Assembly: GCF_028680575.1 (NCBI RefSeq)
Contig: NZ_JAPCKI010000014.1
Coordinates: 59,431 to 123,430, forward strand
Source: Acidovorax benzenivorans
Lineage (GTDB): Bacteria; Pseudomonadota; Gammaproteobacteria; Burkholderiales; Burkholderiaceae_C
Length of the DNA: 64,000 nt
Direction: 5' to 3'
Position numbers and translations under genes: made by a program. The notes under the pieces are model-generated. The model was not told where the DNA came from, made no database searches, and saw only the letters and a program-made list of their open reading frames with translations. Positions within the stretch are counted from its first letter, which is position 1; the number at the start of each line of letters is the position of its first letter. Below are positions 1 through 8,361 of this stretch, piece by piece.

Positions 1-7
1 TCATCTG

Positions 8-205
8 ACGCGAGATGATCACGCTCACCGGACGATGTACCAAGCCCGAGCTCAATGAGCATTGGTTCAAGGAAATATAAAGCCCGACAGCTTCGCAGAC
101 CCGTCAATTGTAGGTGCTGCCAGCGGGCGCTGCGCACTCGGGGTCATGTAAAGCCCGCAAGCAGCTGTGACGGACGGGTAAGAGAACGGTGTGCCACAGC
201 ACGCC
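8..205 (-). ncRNA. ssrS: 6S RNA (candidate)
   Basis: 6S RNA binds the housekeeping RNA polymerase holoenzyme and mimics an open promoter. The region lies directly downstream of zapA on the same strand, which is the usual place of ssrS in proteobacteria. Read on the minus strand it contains CCTTGAACCAA (positions 72-62), which I recall as identical to a stretch near the 3' side of E. coli 6S RNA, and the distance from there to the ends fits a molecule of about 185-195 nt. No good open reading frame with gene-like composition covers it. Ends are estimates because I could not fold the full closing stem by eye. The call rests on synteny plus this motif. Confidence 0.6.
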
Positions 206-210
206 AAGGA

Positions 211-582
211 CTAAAGCAGGCGCCCGTCGTCACCCAAAGCACTGTCCAGGCGCTGGACCAGGCTTTGCAGGCGCTGCTGGTCGGTATCGGGCAGCAGGCT
301 TTCCTGGTGCCCCGCCGCCGGTGCGCTGGCACTGGCAGATGGGCTTGCCACTGGTTGGGCTGCGGCCGCAAGGTCTGCCGCTTCGCGGTCGGCGATCTCG
401 AAGGCCAGGTTCAGGGCGGCCAGCACGGCGATGCGTTCCCGCGCCCGGACCTTGCCCGCATCGCGGATGCGCGTCATGGCGGTGTCCACGCGCTCCACAG
501 CATCCAGCAGGCGGCTTTCGTGGCCCTCGGGGCAGGTCAGCAGATAGCTTTGCTGCAGGATCTGCACCTCGATTTGCTTCAT
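211..582 (-). CDS. zapA: cell division protein ZapA
   Basis: ZapA promotes bundling of FtsZ protofilaments at the division ring in the cytoplasm. The 123-residue protein has the family start (MKQIEVQILQQSYLLTCPEG) and the following helical segment with ERIAVLAALNLAFEIAD at about residues 48-64, then an Ala/Ser/Pro-rich linker (about 73-92) and a C-terminal helix. The linker makes it somewhat longer than the E. coli protein of about 109 residues. Its ATG overlaps the stop of the upstream ZapB-like gene by four bases (ATGA), so the two are probably translationally coupled. The 6S RNA candidate follows. Confidence 0.9.
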   Translation of the reverse strand: MKQIEVQILQQSYLLTCPEGHESRLLDAVERVDTAMTRIRDAGKVRARERIAVLAALNLAFEIADREAADLAAAAQPVASPSASASAPAAGHQESLLPDTDQQRLQSLVQRLDSALGDDGRLL

Positions 583-803
583 TCGGCTTCTTTCGTGAGC
601 GGCGCGGCAGCGGGCAGACGTTCGAGCAGGGCATCCACCCGGGCGCGTGCTGCGCTCAAGCGGGATTTGAGCGAATCGCGCTCCTGCGTCAGTGCCGCAA
701 CTTGATCAGCGAGCAGGGCATTGGTGCGCTGCAGCTCCGCATGTCGCAGCAGCAGGCGCTCCACGCGCTCGGCGATCTGGTCGGTGGGGGACGGTATTGC
801 CAT
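579..803 (-). CDS. TIGR02449-type ZapB-like coiled-coil protein
   Basis: A 74-residue, almost entirely helical protein with strong heptad character (LLRHAELQRTNALLADQVAALTQ, shown here as a continuous coil from about residue 12 to 60). Short coiled-coil proteins of this type (TIGR02449) precede zapA in many beta- and gammaproteobacteria and are thought to be division-associated, like ZapB. The start MAIPSP at position 803 was chosen because the coil follows directly. An earlier in-frame ATG would add a Cys/Arg-rich stretch unlike the family. It overlaps zapA by four bases. The function is inferred from family and neighbourhood only. Confidence 0.75.
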   Translation of the reverse strand: MAIPSPTDQIAERVERLLLRHAELQRTNALLADQVAALTQERDSLKSRLSAARARVDALLERLPAAAPLTKEAE

Positions 804-984
804 ACAGCCTCGGATTGTAGGCTGTGTGACACGGGCCGGGCCCTGGCAGCAGGCCGCTGTGTTGCGCAATGTGCAACATACGCCGGGGCGCTGCCTGCGG
901 TGCTTGGCCACGCGGGGGCCATGCTGATCCGATCGCGTGGTCTGGCGCACTGGGGGCAGCTTGTAAACGGTCGTAAAATCCCGC

Positions 985-1195
985 TGTTGGTGCTCGCGGT
1001 GTGGTTCACATGCCGCAGTTCAACGGGAAGCAGGGAGGCGCCGTACCACCGGTACACGCCCAGCCTGCGCTGCCCCCGCAACGGTCAGCGGACGAATCAA
1101 CTGATTCTCTCTCCATCCATAAGCCACTGGGCGCCTTGAACAAGCGTCTGGGAAGGCATTGGGGGGGTGTTCTGCCAGCCCGGATACCGGCCAAC
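985..1195 (+). promoter_or_regulatory. cobalamin (AdoCbl) riboswitch
   Basis: The leader of btuB carries the hallmark blocks of the B12 riboswitch in order: AACGGGAAGCAGGGAGG near 1022, the core GCTGCCCCCGCAACGG at 1069-1084, AAGCCACTGG near 1130, CTGGGAAGGC near 1149, and a closing segment with GGATACCGGCC near 1182. In known members adenosylcobalamin binding hides the ribosome-binding site or ends transcription, lowering expression when the vitamin is plentiful. The closely packed, mostly overlapping genes downstream suggest that it controls the whole run from btuB to cobQ. Confidence 0.93.
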
Positions 1196-1293
1196 ACGGT
1201 GGCTGCGTGCGCCCGCTTTTGTGGTGCTGCGCGGCTGTATCACCCACATGCTGGCGGGAGGCCGGCCCGGGTTGTTTGTTGACCTTGATCCCC

Positions 1294-3177
1294 ATGAAAA
1301 TCCGTACCCTTCGTGCGCGCCCTGTTGCGTCGTTGCGCCTGCCCGCCCCACGCCTGGCACTGCTGTCATTGCTGGCTGGCAGTGCCTGCGGCGCTTTCGC
1401 CCAGACCGCCCCAGCCTCCGGCGAGCTGCTGGCGCAAAACCTGCGCGCGCCGTCGTTGTCTGAAACCGTGGTGGCCGCCACGCGCACCCCGCAGCCCCTG
1501 GCCGACCTGGTGGCCGACATTTCCATCGTGGACCGCGAAACCATCGAAGGCAGTGGCGCCACCGGCCTGGCCGACCTGCTGGCCCGTCTGCCCGGCGTGG
1601 AGTTCTCGCGCAATGGCGGCCCAGGCACCACCACCGGCGTGTTCCTGCGGGGCGCCGAGTCGCGCTTCACGGCGGTGTACATCGATGGGGTGCGCATCGA
1701 CTCGCAATCCACCGGTGGCGCTCCCTGGGAAAGCATTCCGCTGGGCCTCATCGACCGCATCGAAGTGCTGCGCGGCCCGGCTGGCGCCGTGTATGGATCG
1801 GATGCCATGGGGGGCGTTGTGCAGATCTTCACCAAGCGCGGTGAGAACGGCACGGCACCCTATGTGGGCGTAGGCGTTGGCAACCACAACACCACCAAGG
1901 TAGAAGCCGGCATCAGTGGTGCCAGCGGCACGGTGGACTACGCGCTGGGTTTTGCACGCGATGACAGCAAAGGCTTCAACGCCCGCACGCTGGCCACCCA
2001 AAACCCCGACCGTGACGGCTACCGCACCACGGCAGGCCATGCCCGCGTGGGCTTGCAGGTCGATGCAGCGCACCGGCTGGAAGGCACGCTCATGGTCAAT
2101 GATTCCAACAGTGGCTATGACAGCGGGCTGGGCAAGGACGACCGCAACCTGCACACCATGCATGCCCTGGGCCTTAACTGGATCGCCCAGTGGAGCAGCG
2201 CCTACAAGACACGCCTGTCCATCACCGACTCGCGCGACGAATATGAAACGCGCCCCTCGCCTTATCTGAGCGACACGCGCCTGCGCGGCTACTACTTCCA
2301 GAACGAATGGCGCCAGGGTGCGCACCTGGTCACGGCCGCGTTGGAGCGCCGCGAAGACCGCCTGGAAAACGCACCCATCGACGCCAAACGCTCGCAAGAC
2401 GCGCTGGCGCTGGGCTATGGCTACAACGCCGCAGGCCACACTGTGCAGCTCAATCTGCGCCACGATTCCGACAGCGAGTTTGGCGGCAAGAGTACCGGCA
2501 GCGTCGCTTATGGCTATGCCATCACCCCGCAGTGGCGTGCCACGGCGTCGGTGGGCACGGCCTTCCGTGCGCCCACGCTGTACCACCGCTTCAGCGAATA
2601 CGGCGTGGCCACGCTGCGCCCCGAAAGCAGCCGCAATGCCGAAGTGGCGCTGCGCTACGCCCAGGGCAACAGCACCTTCTCGGCCACGCTGTTTCGCAAC
2701 CGCGTGAGCAACCTGATCTCGTTCTCCGGCCCCGGCACCTGCCTGTCGGACTTTGGCTGCTACGCCAACACGGCCCGGGCCGAATACAAGGGCGTGACGT
2801 TTGCTGGCTCGCATCGCATGGGCGATGTGCAGCTGCATGGCTCCATCGACCTGCAGCGCCCGCGTGACCTGGACACCGGCAAGCAGTTGGCACGCCGCGC
2901 CAAGCAGCACGCCACCTTCGGCGCGGACACCCGTCTGGCGGGTTGGACCGTGGGCGCCGAAGTGCAGGCATCAGGCCGCCGTTTCGACACCGTGGCCAAC
3001 ACCAACGTGCTGGGTGGCTACACGCTGGTCAACCTGTACGCCAGCACCCGCATTGCGCGCGACTACACGCTGCTGGCCCGCATCGACAACCTGGCCGACA
3101 AGGACTACCAGCTGGCGCGTACCTACGCCACGGCCGGTCGCACGGTGTACCTTGGTGTGAAGTGGGCACCGCAGTGA
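1294..3177 (+). CDS. btuB: TonB-dependent vitamin B12 receptor BtuB
   Basis: Outer-membrane receptor that binds corrinoids and imports them into the periplasm using TonB energy. The 627-residue protein has an Arg-rich n-region and signal peptide (cleavage near CGAFA-Q, about residue 36), a TonB-box-like segment (SETVVAATRTP, about 53-63) and a plug domain with DLLARLPGVE, YIDGVRID and IEVLRGPAGAVYGSDAMGG. A 22-stranded barrel follows and ends in the classic aromatic strand VYLGVKWAPQ. The ATG at 1294 was preferred because the longer reading frame would run into the riboswitch. The assignment to B12 rather than another siderophore-like ligand rests on the riboswitch and the adjoining cob/btu genes. 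Confidence 0.93.
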   Translation: MKIRTLRARPVASLRLPAPRLALLSLLAGSACGAFAQTAPASGELLAQNLRAPSLSETVVAATRTPQPLADLVADISIVDRETIEGSGATGLADLLARLPGVEFSRNGGPGTTTGVFLRGAESRFTAVYIDGVRIDSQSTGGAPWESIPLGLIDRIEVLRGPAGAVYGSDAMGGVVQIFTKRGENGTAPYVGVGVGNHNTTKVEAGISGASGTVDYALGFARDDSKGFNARTLATQNPDRDGYRTTAGHARVGLQVDAAHRLEGTLMVNDSNSGYDSGLGKDDRNLHTMHALGLNWIAQWSSAYKTRLSITDSRDEYETRPSPYLSDTRLRGYYFQNEWRQGAHLVTAALERREDRLENAPIDAKRSQDALALGYGYNAAGHTVQLNLRHDSDSEFGGKSTGSVAYGYAITPQWRATASVGTAFRAPTLYHRFSEYGVATLRPESSRNAEVALRYAQGNSTFSATLFRNRVSNLISFSGPGTCLSDFGCYANTARAEYKGVTFAGSHRMGDVQLHGSIDLQRPRDLDTGKQLARRAKQHATFGADTRLAGWTVGAEVQASGRRFDTVANTNVLGGYTLVNLYASTRIARDYTLLARIDNLADKDYQLARTYATAGRTVYLGVKWAPQ

Positions 3178-4553
3178 CCCTGGCGACTGCCGCCGCCGCC
3201 CGCTGCCCGGCGCTGCTGATTGCAGCCCCGGCCTCCGGGCAGGGCAAGACCACCGTTACTGCCGCCCTGGCGCGCCTGCATGCGCGCCAGGGTCGGCGGG
3301 TGCGGGTGTTCAAGTGCGGGCCGGACTTTCTGGACCCGCACTGGCACCAGTTGGCCAGCGGCGCGCCGGTGCACCAGCTTGACCTGTGGATGAATGGCGA
3401 GGCGGACTGCGCGCAGCGCCTGTACGACGCTGCGCGCGAGTCGGACCTGGTCCTCATCGAAGGTGTGATGGGGCTGTTTGACGGTAGCCCCAGCGCGGCT
3501 GACCTGGCACGGCACTTTAGTGTGCCGGTGCTGGCGGTGGTCGATGCTTCTGCCATGGCGGGCACGTTTGGCGCGCTGGCGTTTGGCCTGCGCCACTATC
3601 GTCCGGGCTTGCCCTGGGCCGGTGTGCTGGCCAACCGTGTGGGCAGCGCACGCCACGCCGACATGCTGCAGGGGGGCTTGCACGATGCGGATGACTGGAT
3701 GGGTGCGCTGATGCGAGTGCAGTCCGGTGCGGCTCCCGCTGCAGGCAAGGCCGGTGCGGCGCTGTTACCCGAACGCCACCTGGGCCTGGTGGCCGCGCAT
3801 GAGCTGGACGACAGCCTACAGCGGCTAGACGCTGCGGCCGACGCGCTGTCGGCTACACCCCTGGGCCAGATGACGCTGGAGGACCTGCAGCGCTGGGCGG
3901 TGGACTTTCCAGAGCCCGCCTCAAAAGTCGCCATGCCTGCGCTGCTGGCGGGACGCACCGTGGCCGTGGGGCGCGACGCGGCGTTCTGTTTCACCTACGC
4001 TGCCAACCTGCAATGCTTGGAGCAGATGGGCGCACGTGTGGTGTTCTTTTCACCCCTGCACGATGCCGCGCTGCCCGCTTGCGACGCAGTGTGGCTGCCG
4101 GGTGGGTACCCTGAGCTGCACACTGCGCAGATCGCTGCCAACGCCGGCATGCAAGCCAGCCTGCGCGCCCATGTGGCCGCAGGCAAAGCTCTGTGGGCTG
4201 AGTGCGGCGGCATGATGGCGCTGTTCGAATCCATCACCCTGGCAGACGGCAGCACGGCCCCGCTGTGGGGCCTGCTGCCCGGCCGTGTGACCATGCAAAA
4301 GCGCCTGGCCGCACTCGGGCCGCAGCAACTGACCGTGGCGGGGCACACCCTGCGCGGCCACACCTTCCATTATTCGACCAGCGACAGCAGCGCCCCCGTG
4401 GTGGCCCGCACGGCCCGCCCGAACGAGGCCGTTGCGCCGGATGCGGGTGAAGCGCTGTACCAGCAGGGCAGCATCCACGCCAGCTACTTCCATGCGTGGT
4501 TCCCGTCCAGCCCCGAGGCCGTGGCGCATCTCCTTGGAGGCGTCCCGGCATGA
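3174..4553 (+). CDS. cobB/cbiA: cobyrinate a,c-diamide synthase
   Basis: Amidates the a and c side chains of cobyrinic acid, using glutamine and ATP, in the cytoplasm. The 459-residue protein has an N-terminal dethiobiotin-synthetase-like domain with the P-loop APASGQGKTT (about residues 16-25) and a C-terminal type-I glutamine amidotransferase-like domain with the nucleophile in AECGGMMALFE and the late His in HASYFHAW. The GTG at 3174 overlaps the btuB stop (GTGA) and starts just ahead of the P-loop strand, as in the family. It follows btuB without a gap and overlaps cobU, so translation is probably coupled. Confidence 0.92.
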   Translation: MTLATAAAARCPALLIAAPASGQGKTTVTAALARLHARQGRRVRVFKCGPDFLDPHWHQLASGAPVHQLDLWMNGEADCAQRLYDAARESDLVLIEGVMGLFDGSPSAADLARHFSVPVLAVVDASAMAGTFGALAFGLRHYRPGLPWAGVLANRVGSARHADMLQGGLHDADDWMGALMRVQSGAAPAAGKAGAALLPERHLGLVAAHELDDSLQRLDAAADALSATPLGQMTLEDLQRWAVDFPEPASKVAMPALLAGRTVAVGRDAAFCFTYAANLQCLEQMGARVVFFSPLHDAALPACDAVWLPGGYPELHTAQIAANAGMQASLRAHVAAGKALWAECGGMMALFESITLADGSTAPLWGLLPGRVTMQKRLAALGPQQLTVAGHTLRGHTFHYSTSDSSAPVVARTARPNEAVAPDAGEALYQQGSIHASYFHAWFPSSPEAVAHLLGGVPA

Positions 4554-5152
4554 CACCCGCCTTGCACCCCATCACCACCGAACTCATCCTGGGTGGCCAG
4601 AAAAGCGGCAAGTCGCGCCGCGCCGAGCTGCTGGCGCGCGACTGGCTGGCGCAATCCGGCGACCACCGTGCCGTGCTGATCGCCACGGGGCAAGCCTGGG
4701 ACGAAGAGATGCGCGAGCGCATCGCCCGCCACCAGCGCGACCGCGCCGAACGGGTGCCGGGTCTGCAGACGGTGGAAGAGCCGCACGATGTGGCCGCTGC
4801 CCTGGCGTTGCACAGCGCGCCGCAGACCCTGCTGGTGGTGGACTGCCTCACGCTCTGGCTCACCCACTGGACCATGCCCCTGGGTGTGGAAACCATGAAT
4901 TTTGAACAAAAACAGGCTCTAGCGCTTGATTGGAAAGCGCAGGCAGCTATGTTTTGGGTAGCGGTTCGGAAATCCCCTGGGCCCGTTGTTCTGGTGGGCA
5001 ACGAAATTGGCCTGGGGGTCATCCCGATGGGGCGCGAGGTGCGCGCCTTCGTGGATGCGCTGGGCACACTGAACCAGCAGGTGGCCCAGGCGTGCCCCCG
5101 CGTCACGCTGATGGCCGCCGGGCTGCCCCTCACTTTGAAAGAACCTCGCTGA
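4550..5152 (+). CDS. cobU: adenosylcobinamide kinase / guanylyltransferase
   Basis: Bifunctional enzyme that phosphorylates adenosylcobinamide and transfers GMP to it, assembling the nucleotide loop. The 200-residue protein shows the P-loop GGQKSGKSRRAE (about residues 14-25), the catalytic region DEEMRERIARHQRDR and the conserved VVLVGNEIGLGVIPMG near residue 150. Start ATG overlaps the cobB stop by four bases. A copy of the dispersed palindromic repeat (4899-4956) lies in frame and codes for about 19 residues (NFEQKQALALDWKAQAAMF) in the variable helix between the Walker-B-like region and the NEIG motif. That linker has about the same length as in the E. coli enzyme. Confidence 0.92.
   Translation: MTPALHPITTELILGGQKSGKSRRAELLARDWLAQSGDHRAVLIATGQAWDEEMRERIARHQRDRAERVPGLQTVEEPHDVAAALALHSAPQTLLVVDCLTLWLTHWTMPLGVETMNFEQKQALALDWKAQAAMFWVAVRKSPGPVVLVGNEIGLGVIPMGREVRAFVDALGTLNQQVAQACPRVTLMAAGLPLTLKEPR
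4899..4956 (+). repeat. dispersed palindromic repeat, copy A (inside cobU)
   Basis: Shares the layout seen at several other sites in the window: TTTTGAA, then GGCTCTAGCGCTT, a spacer of about 8 bases, AAAGCGC, a few bases, then GCAGCTAT and a T-rich end. The inverted arms are GCGCTT (4922-4927) and AAGCGC (4935-4940). It is read in frame as part of cobU. Confidence 0.7.
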
Positions 5153-6054
5153 TGAAACCCACCCCCGTGCGCCGCATCCTGTGGGTGATCGCCATCCTGT
5201 TGTTGCTGGGCCTGCTCATGGCCGGGCTGGCGCGGGCGCAGCCTGTGCAGATCACCGACGACAAGGGCCGCAAGATCGCGTTGCCCCGCCCGCCCGAGCG
5301 CATCGTGAGCCTGCTGCCCTCGCTGACCGAAAGCGTGTGCGAGCTGGAGCAATGCCACCGGCTCGTGGGGGTGGACCGCTATTCCAACTGGCCCGAAGCC
5401 GTGGTCGGCAAGCTGCCCAAGGTGGGCGGCGGGCTGGACCCGAGCATCGAGGCCATCGTGGCACTCAAGCCCGACGTGGTGCTGATGTCCGTCAGCTCGC
5501 GTGCCAGCGACCGGCTGGAGGCGCTGGGCGTTACCGTGGTGCAGCTGGAGCCCAAGACCCATGCCGATGTGCGCCGCGTGCTGGGCACCGTGAGCGACCT
5601 GCTGGGCGTGCCCCGTGCGCAGGGCGCCGACCGCCTCTGGCGCGTGATCGACGCGGGCGTGCTGGCGGCTGCACAGTCCCTGCCGCCCCAGGCCAAAAAT
5701 GCGCGCGTGTACTTCGAGGTGAGCCGGGGGCCCTATGCGGCGGGCGAATCGTCGTTCATTGGCGAGTCGCTCACCCGCCTGGGCGTGCGCAACGTGGTGC
5801 CAGCGTCGCTGGGGCCTTTTCCGCGCCTGAACCCCGAGTTCGTGGTGCGCGCCAACCCAGACATCATCATGATCGGCAACCGCAGCATGCAGGCCATGGT
5901 GCCGTACCCCGGCTGGGCCACCATGCGCGCTATCCGCGAGAACCGGCTGTGTGTGTTCGGCCCCGGCGACTCCGACGTGGTGGTGCGCCCCGGCCCGCGC
6001 ATGGCCGAGGCCGCCCGCATCATGGCGCGCTGTCTGGTGGAGAAAGCTCCATGA
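5152..6054 (+). CDS. btuF: periplasmic corrinoid-binding protein BtuF
   Basis: Solute-binding protein that hands B12 from the periplasm to BtuCD. The 300-residue protein begins with a hydrophobic signal segment (about residues 9-29, ending ARAQ) and continues with the class III binding-protein fold: PERIVSLLPSLTESV, RLVGVDRYSNWP, LKPDVVLM, a long linking helix, then the second lobe with GESLTRLGVRNVVP and NPDIIMIG. Its ATG overlaps the cobU stop (TGATG) and its own stop overlaps btuC. The role is inferred from the family together with the B12 context. Iron-chelate binding proteins share the fold. Confidence 0.9.
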   Translation: MKPTPVRRILWVIAILLLLGLLMAGLARAQPVQITDDKGRKIALPRPPERIVSLLPSLTESVCELEQCHRLVGVDRYSNWPEAVVGKLPKVGGGLDPSIEAIVALKPDVVLMSVSSRASDRLEALGVTVVQLEPKTHADVRRVLGTVSDLLGVPRAQGADRLWRVIDAGVLAAAQSLPPQAKNARVYFEVSRGPYAAGESSFIGESLTRLGVRNVVPASLGPFPRLNPEFVVRANPDIIMIGNRSMQAMVPYPGWATMRAIRENRLCVFGPGDSDVVVRPGPRMAEAARIMARCLVEKAP

Positions 6055-7085
6055 CCAGCGTGGCTGTTGATTTGCCCACCGGCTCCGCCAGCCGCCGCGC
6101 CGCATGGTGCGCCGCCTGGCTGCTGCTGGCCAGCGCCGTGCTGGCCCTGTGCGGTGCCAGCGTGGGCAGCACCGGTTTTGACAGCGTGCTGCGCATGCAC
6201 GGCGACCCCGTGGCCTGGCAGATCGTGTGGGATATCCGCCTGCCGCGCACGCTGGGTGCGTGGCTGGCGGGTGCGCTGCTGGGCCTGTCGGGCGCTGTGG
6301 CGCAGGGGTTGTTTCGTAACCCGCTGGCTGACCCATACCTGCTGGGCAGCGCCTCGGGCGCGGCGTTGGGCGGGGCCGTGGCGATGGCGATGTTCGGTGT
6401 GTCACCGGTAGCGGCGCAGTGGCTGGCGCGCATCGGCATCACGGGCATGGCGTTTTTGGGCGCGGCGGGGGCGGTGGTGCTCACCCTGCTGTTGGCCCAG
6501 GGGGTGCAGCACACGCTGCGCCTGTTGCTGGCGGGGGTGATTGTGGGCGTGGTGCTGGGCGCGATGCGCGACCTGGTGGAGCTGGCCTCGCCCGACATCC
6601 TGCAGGCCATGCAGGCCTTCATCCTGGGCAGCACGGCCTTTGTGGGCTGGATGGCCTGCGTGCTGATGGCTGTGGCCTGGGCGCTGTGCTCTGTGGTCGC
6701 CTGGATGCTGGCGCGCGCGCTCGACGGCCTCACGCTGGGCGAGGCCACGGCCGCCAGCCTGGGTCTGCCGCTGATGCCCATGCGCGCAGGGCTGGTGGCC
6801 GCCATGGCGCTGGCCACGGGCACGGCGGTGGCGCAGACGGGGCTCATCGCCTTTGTGGGGCTGGCCGCGCCGCACTTGGTGCGCTCCATCGTGCGCGTGA
6901 CGCACGAGCGGCACATCGTGCTCTCCAGCCTGATGGGCGCGGTGCTGCTTATGGCGGCTGACATCATGGCGCGCTGGGTGCTGGCGCCGCAGGAGCTGCC
7001 CGTGGGCGTGCTCACGGCGGCGCTGGGCGGCACCTATCTGCTATGGCTCATGCACCGGCGCACCTCGCAAGGGGGCGCACTATGA
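6051..7085 (+). CDS. btuC: corrinoid ABC transporter permease BtuC
   Basis: Inner-membrane permease of the FecCD/BtuC family, normally a dimer with ten membrane helices per subunit. The 344-residue protein shows repeated hydrophobic segments and the family motifs DIRLPRTLGAWLAGALLGLSG, here split over helix 2 (about residues 60-80), NPLADPYLLGSASGAALGG, and near the C terminus the coupling segment TGLIAFVGLAAPHLVRSI that contacts the ATPase. The ATG overlaps the btuF stop (ATGA), and the stop overlaps btuD. Confidence 0.93.
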   Translation: MTSVAVDLPTGSASRRAAWCAAWLLLASAVLALCGASVGSTGFDSVLRMHGDPVAWQIVWDIRLPRTLGAWLAGALLGLSGAVAQGLFRNPLADPYLLGSASGAALGGAVAMAMFGVSPVAAQWLARIGITGMAFLGAAGAVVLTLLLAQGVQHTLRLLLAGVIVGVVLGAMRDLVELASPDILQAMQAFILGSTAFVGWMACVLMAVAWALCSVVAWMLARALDGLTLGEATAASLGLPLMPMRAGLVAAMALATGTAVAQTGLIAFVGLAAPHLVRSIVRVTHERHIVLSSLMGAVLLMAADIMARWVLAPQELPVGVLTAALGGTYLLWLMHRRTSQGGAL

Positions 7086-7876
7086 AATCAATAGCTATCA
7101 GCGCAAATGGAATAAGCGCCAGCATCGGAAATCGCTTGATATTGCAGGGCATTGACCTGCAATTGCCCACCGGGCGCTGGACCAGCATCGTCGGCCCCAA
7201 CGGCGCGGGCAAGTCCACCCTGCTCAAGGTGCTGGCGGGCCTGTTGCCGCGCGCTACGGTGCAGGGCGAAGTGTTGCTGCTGGGCCGCCCGCTCGCGCAA
7301 ATCCCCGCACGCGAACGTGCCCGGCAACTCGCCTGGCTGGGCCAGAACGAAGGCTCGGCCGACGACCTGACGAGCTACGACGTGGCCATGCTGGGCCGCC
7401 TGCCGCACCAGGCCTGGCTGGCCCCGCCGGGCGCGGCCGACCACGCGGCCGTGGAGCAGGCGCTGCGCACCACGCAGGCCTGGGACTGGCGCCACCGCCC
7501 GCTGTCGCAACTGTCGGGTGGCGAACGCCAGCGAGTGCTGCTGGCCCGCGCCCTGGCGGTGCAGGCGCAGGTGCTGCTGATGGATGAACCCCTGGCCAAC
7601 CTCGACCCACCGCACCAGACCGATTGGCTGCACACCATGCGCGCGCTGATCGATGCGGGAGGCACGGTGGTTAGCGTGCTGCACGAGGTGTCGCTGGCGC
7701 TGCAGGCCGATGACATGGTGGTGATGGCCGGTGGCCGCGTGCTGCACCAGGGCGCCTGCGATGCGCCCGCCACCCATGCCGCGCTGGAGCAGGTGTTTGA
7801 CCACCGCATCCATGTGCGGCACCTGGATGGCATGTGGATGGCGCTGCCCTCTCTGCAACGCAAGAAAAACCAATGA
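7082..7876 (+). CDS. btuD: corrinoid ABC transporter ATPase BtuD
   Basis: ATP-hydrolysing subunit of the BtuCD importer. The 264-residue protein has Walker A GPNGAGKST (about residues 39-47), the signature LSGGERQRV, Walker B VLLMDEPLANLDP and the switch His in LHEVS. Its ATG overlaps the btuC stop by four bases. The first dozen or so codons (MKSIAISANGISA) are made of a reversed copy of the palindromic repeat found elsewhere in the window, so the N terminus appears to have been reshaped by that element. The core ATPase motifs are intact. Confidence 0.92.
   Translation: MKSIAISANGISASIGNRLILQGIDLQLPTGRWTSIVGPNGAGKSTLLKVLAGLLPRATVQGEVLLLGRPLAQIPARERARQLAWLGQNEGSADDLTSYDVAMLGRLPHQAWLAPPGAADHAAVEQALRTTQAWDWRHRPLSQLSGGERQRVLLARALAVQAQVLLMDEPLANLDPPHQTDWLHTMRALIDAGGTVVSVLHEVSLALQADDMVVMAGGRVLHQGACDAPATHAALEQVFDHRIHVRHLDGMWMALPSLQRKKNQ
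7084..7122 (-). repeat. dispersed palindromic repeat, copy B (5' end of btuD)
   Basis: On the minus strand this reads CTGGCGCTTATTCC, then ATTTGCGCTGATAGCTATTG, which matches the right half of the other copies (GCGCTT, spacer, GCGC, AGCTAT, T-rich end). It overlaps the start of btuD and supplies its first codons. Confidence 0.65.
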
Positions 7877-7893
7877 ACTTAGGGAGTAGAAGC

Positions 7894-8361
7894 ATGAACA
7901 TCGAATCGGGTTTTTCGCAGGTCGCGCAGTCGTTGCTCTGGCCCGTGCTGGTGCTGGTGGGGCTGGCGTTTGTCTACGCGCTGTGGACTGGCGGTGCCAC
8001 GCTCATGGAAGCCTGGCAGCGCTGGCGCCAGCCGCAGTACCGCTCGCTGCGCGTGGCTCCGGGTTTGTCGATGGAAGAGCTGGAGCTGCAACTGGTGCGC
8101 CAGGTGGAGCCCGTGCGCCTGCTCAGCCGCCTGTCGCCCATGCTGGGGCTGATCGCCACGATGATTCCGCTGGGTCCCGCGCTGCAAAGCGTGGCGGCGG
8201 GCAACGGCCAGCAGGCGCTGGCGGTGTTCAGCGGCGCCTTTGCGGGCGTGGTGCTGGCGCTGGCGGCTGCGTCGGTGGGGCTGGTGGTGTACTCGGTGCG
8301 CCGCCGCTGGCTGCTGGCCGAACTGCTGGTGGTGCGCAAGGAGCGCGGGGTGGCGCAATGA
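7894..8361 (+). CDS. MotA/TolQ/ExbB-family proton channel protein
   Basis: Predicted inner-membrane component of a proton-driven motor like ExbB or TolQ. The 155-residue protein has three membrane segments: about residues 12-34 (LLWPVLVLVGLAFVYALW), about 72-95 with PMLGLIATMIPLGPAL, and about 115-140 with GVVLALAAASVGLVVYSV. The last two contain the family signature region. It is shorter than E. coli ExbB (244 residues), mainly in the cytoplasmic loop. The ATG at 7894 has GGGAG eight bases or so upstream; an in-frame ATG at 7873 is weaker. Its stop overlaps the DUF2149 start (ATGA), and cobN follows. I infer a motor for CobN or for the BtuB system. Confidence 0.8.
   Translation: MNIESGFSQVAQSLLWPVLVLVGLAFVYALWTGGATLMEAWQRWRQPQYRSLRVAPGLSMEELELQLVRQVEPVRLLSRLSPMLGLIATMIPLGPALQSVAAGNGQQALAVFSGAFAGVVLALAAASVGLVVYSVRRRWLLAELLVVRKERGVAQ

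Noticed and set aside
1366..2910. Long open frame antisense to btuB
   Set aside because: It mirrors btuB codon structure in GC-rich DNA; the translation is rich in Ala, Gly, Arg and His with no recognisable domain, while the plus-strand protein has clear family motifs.
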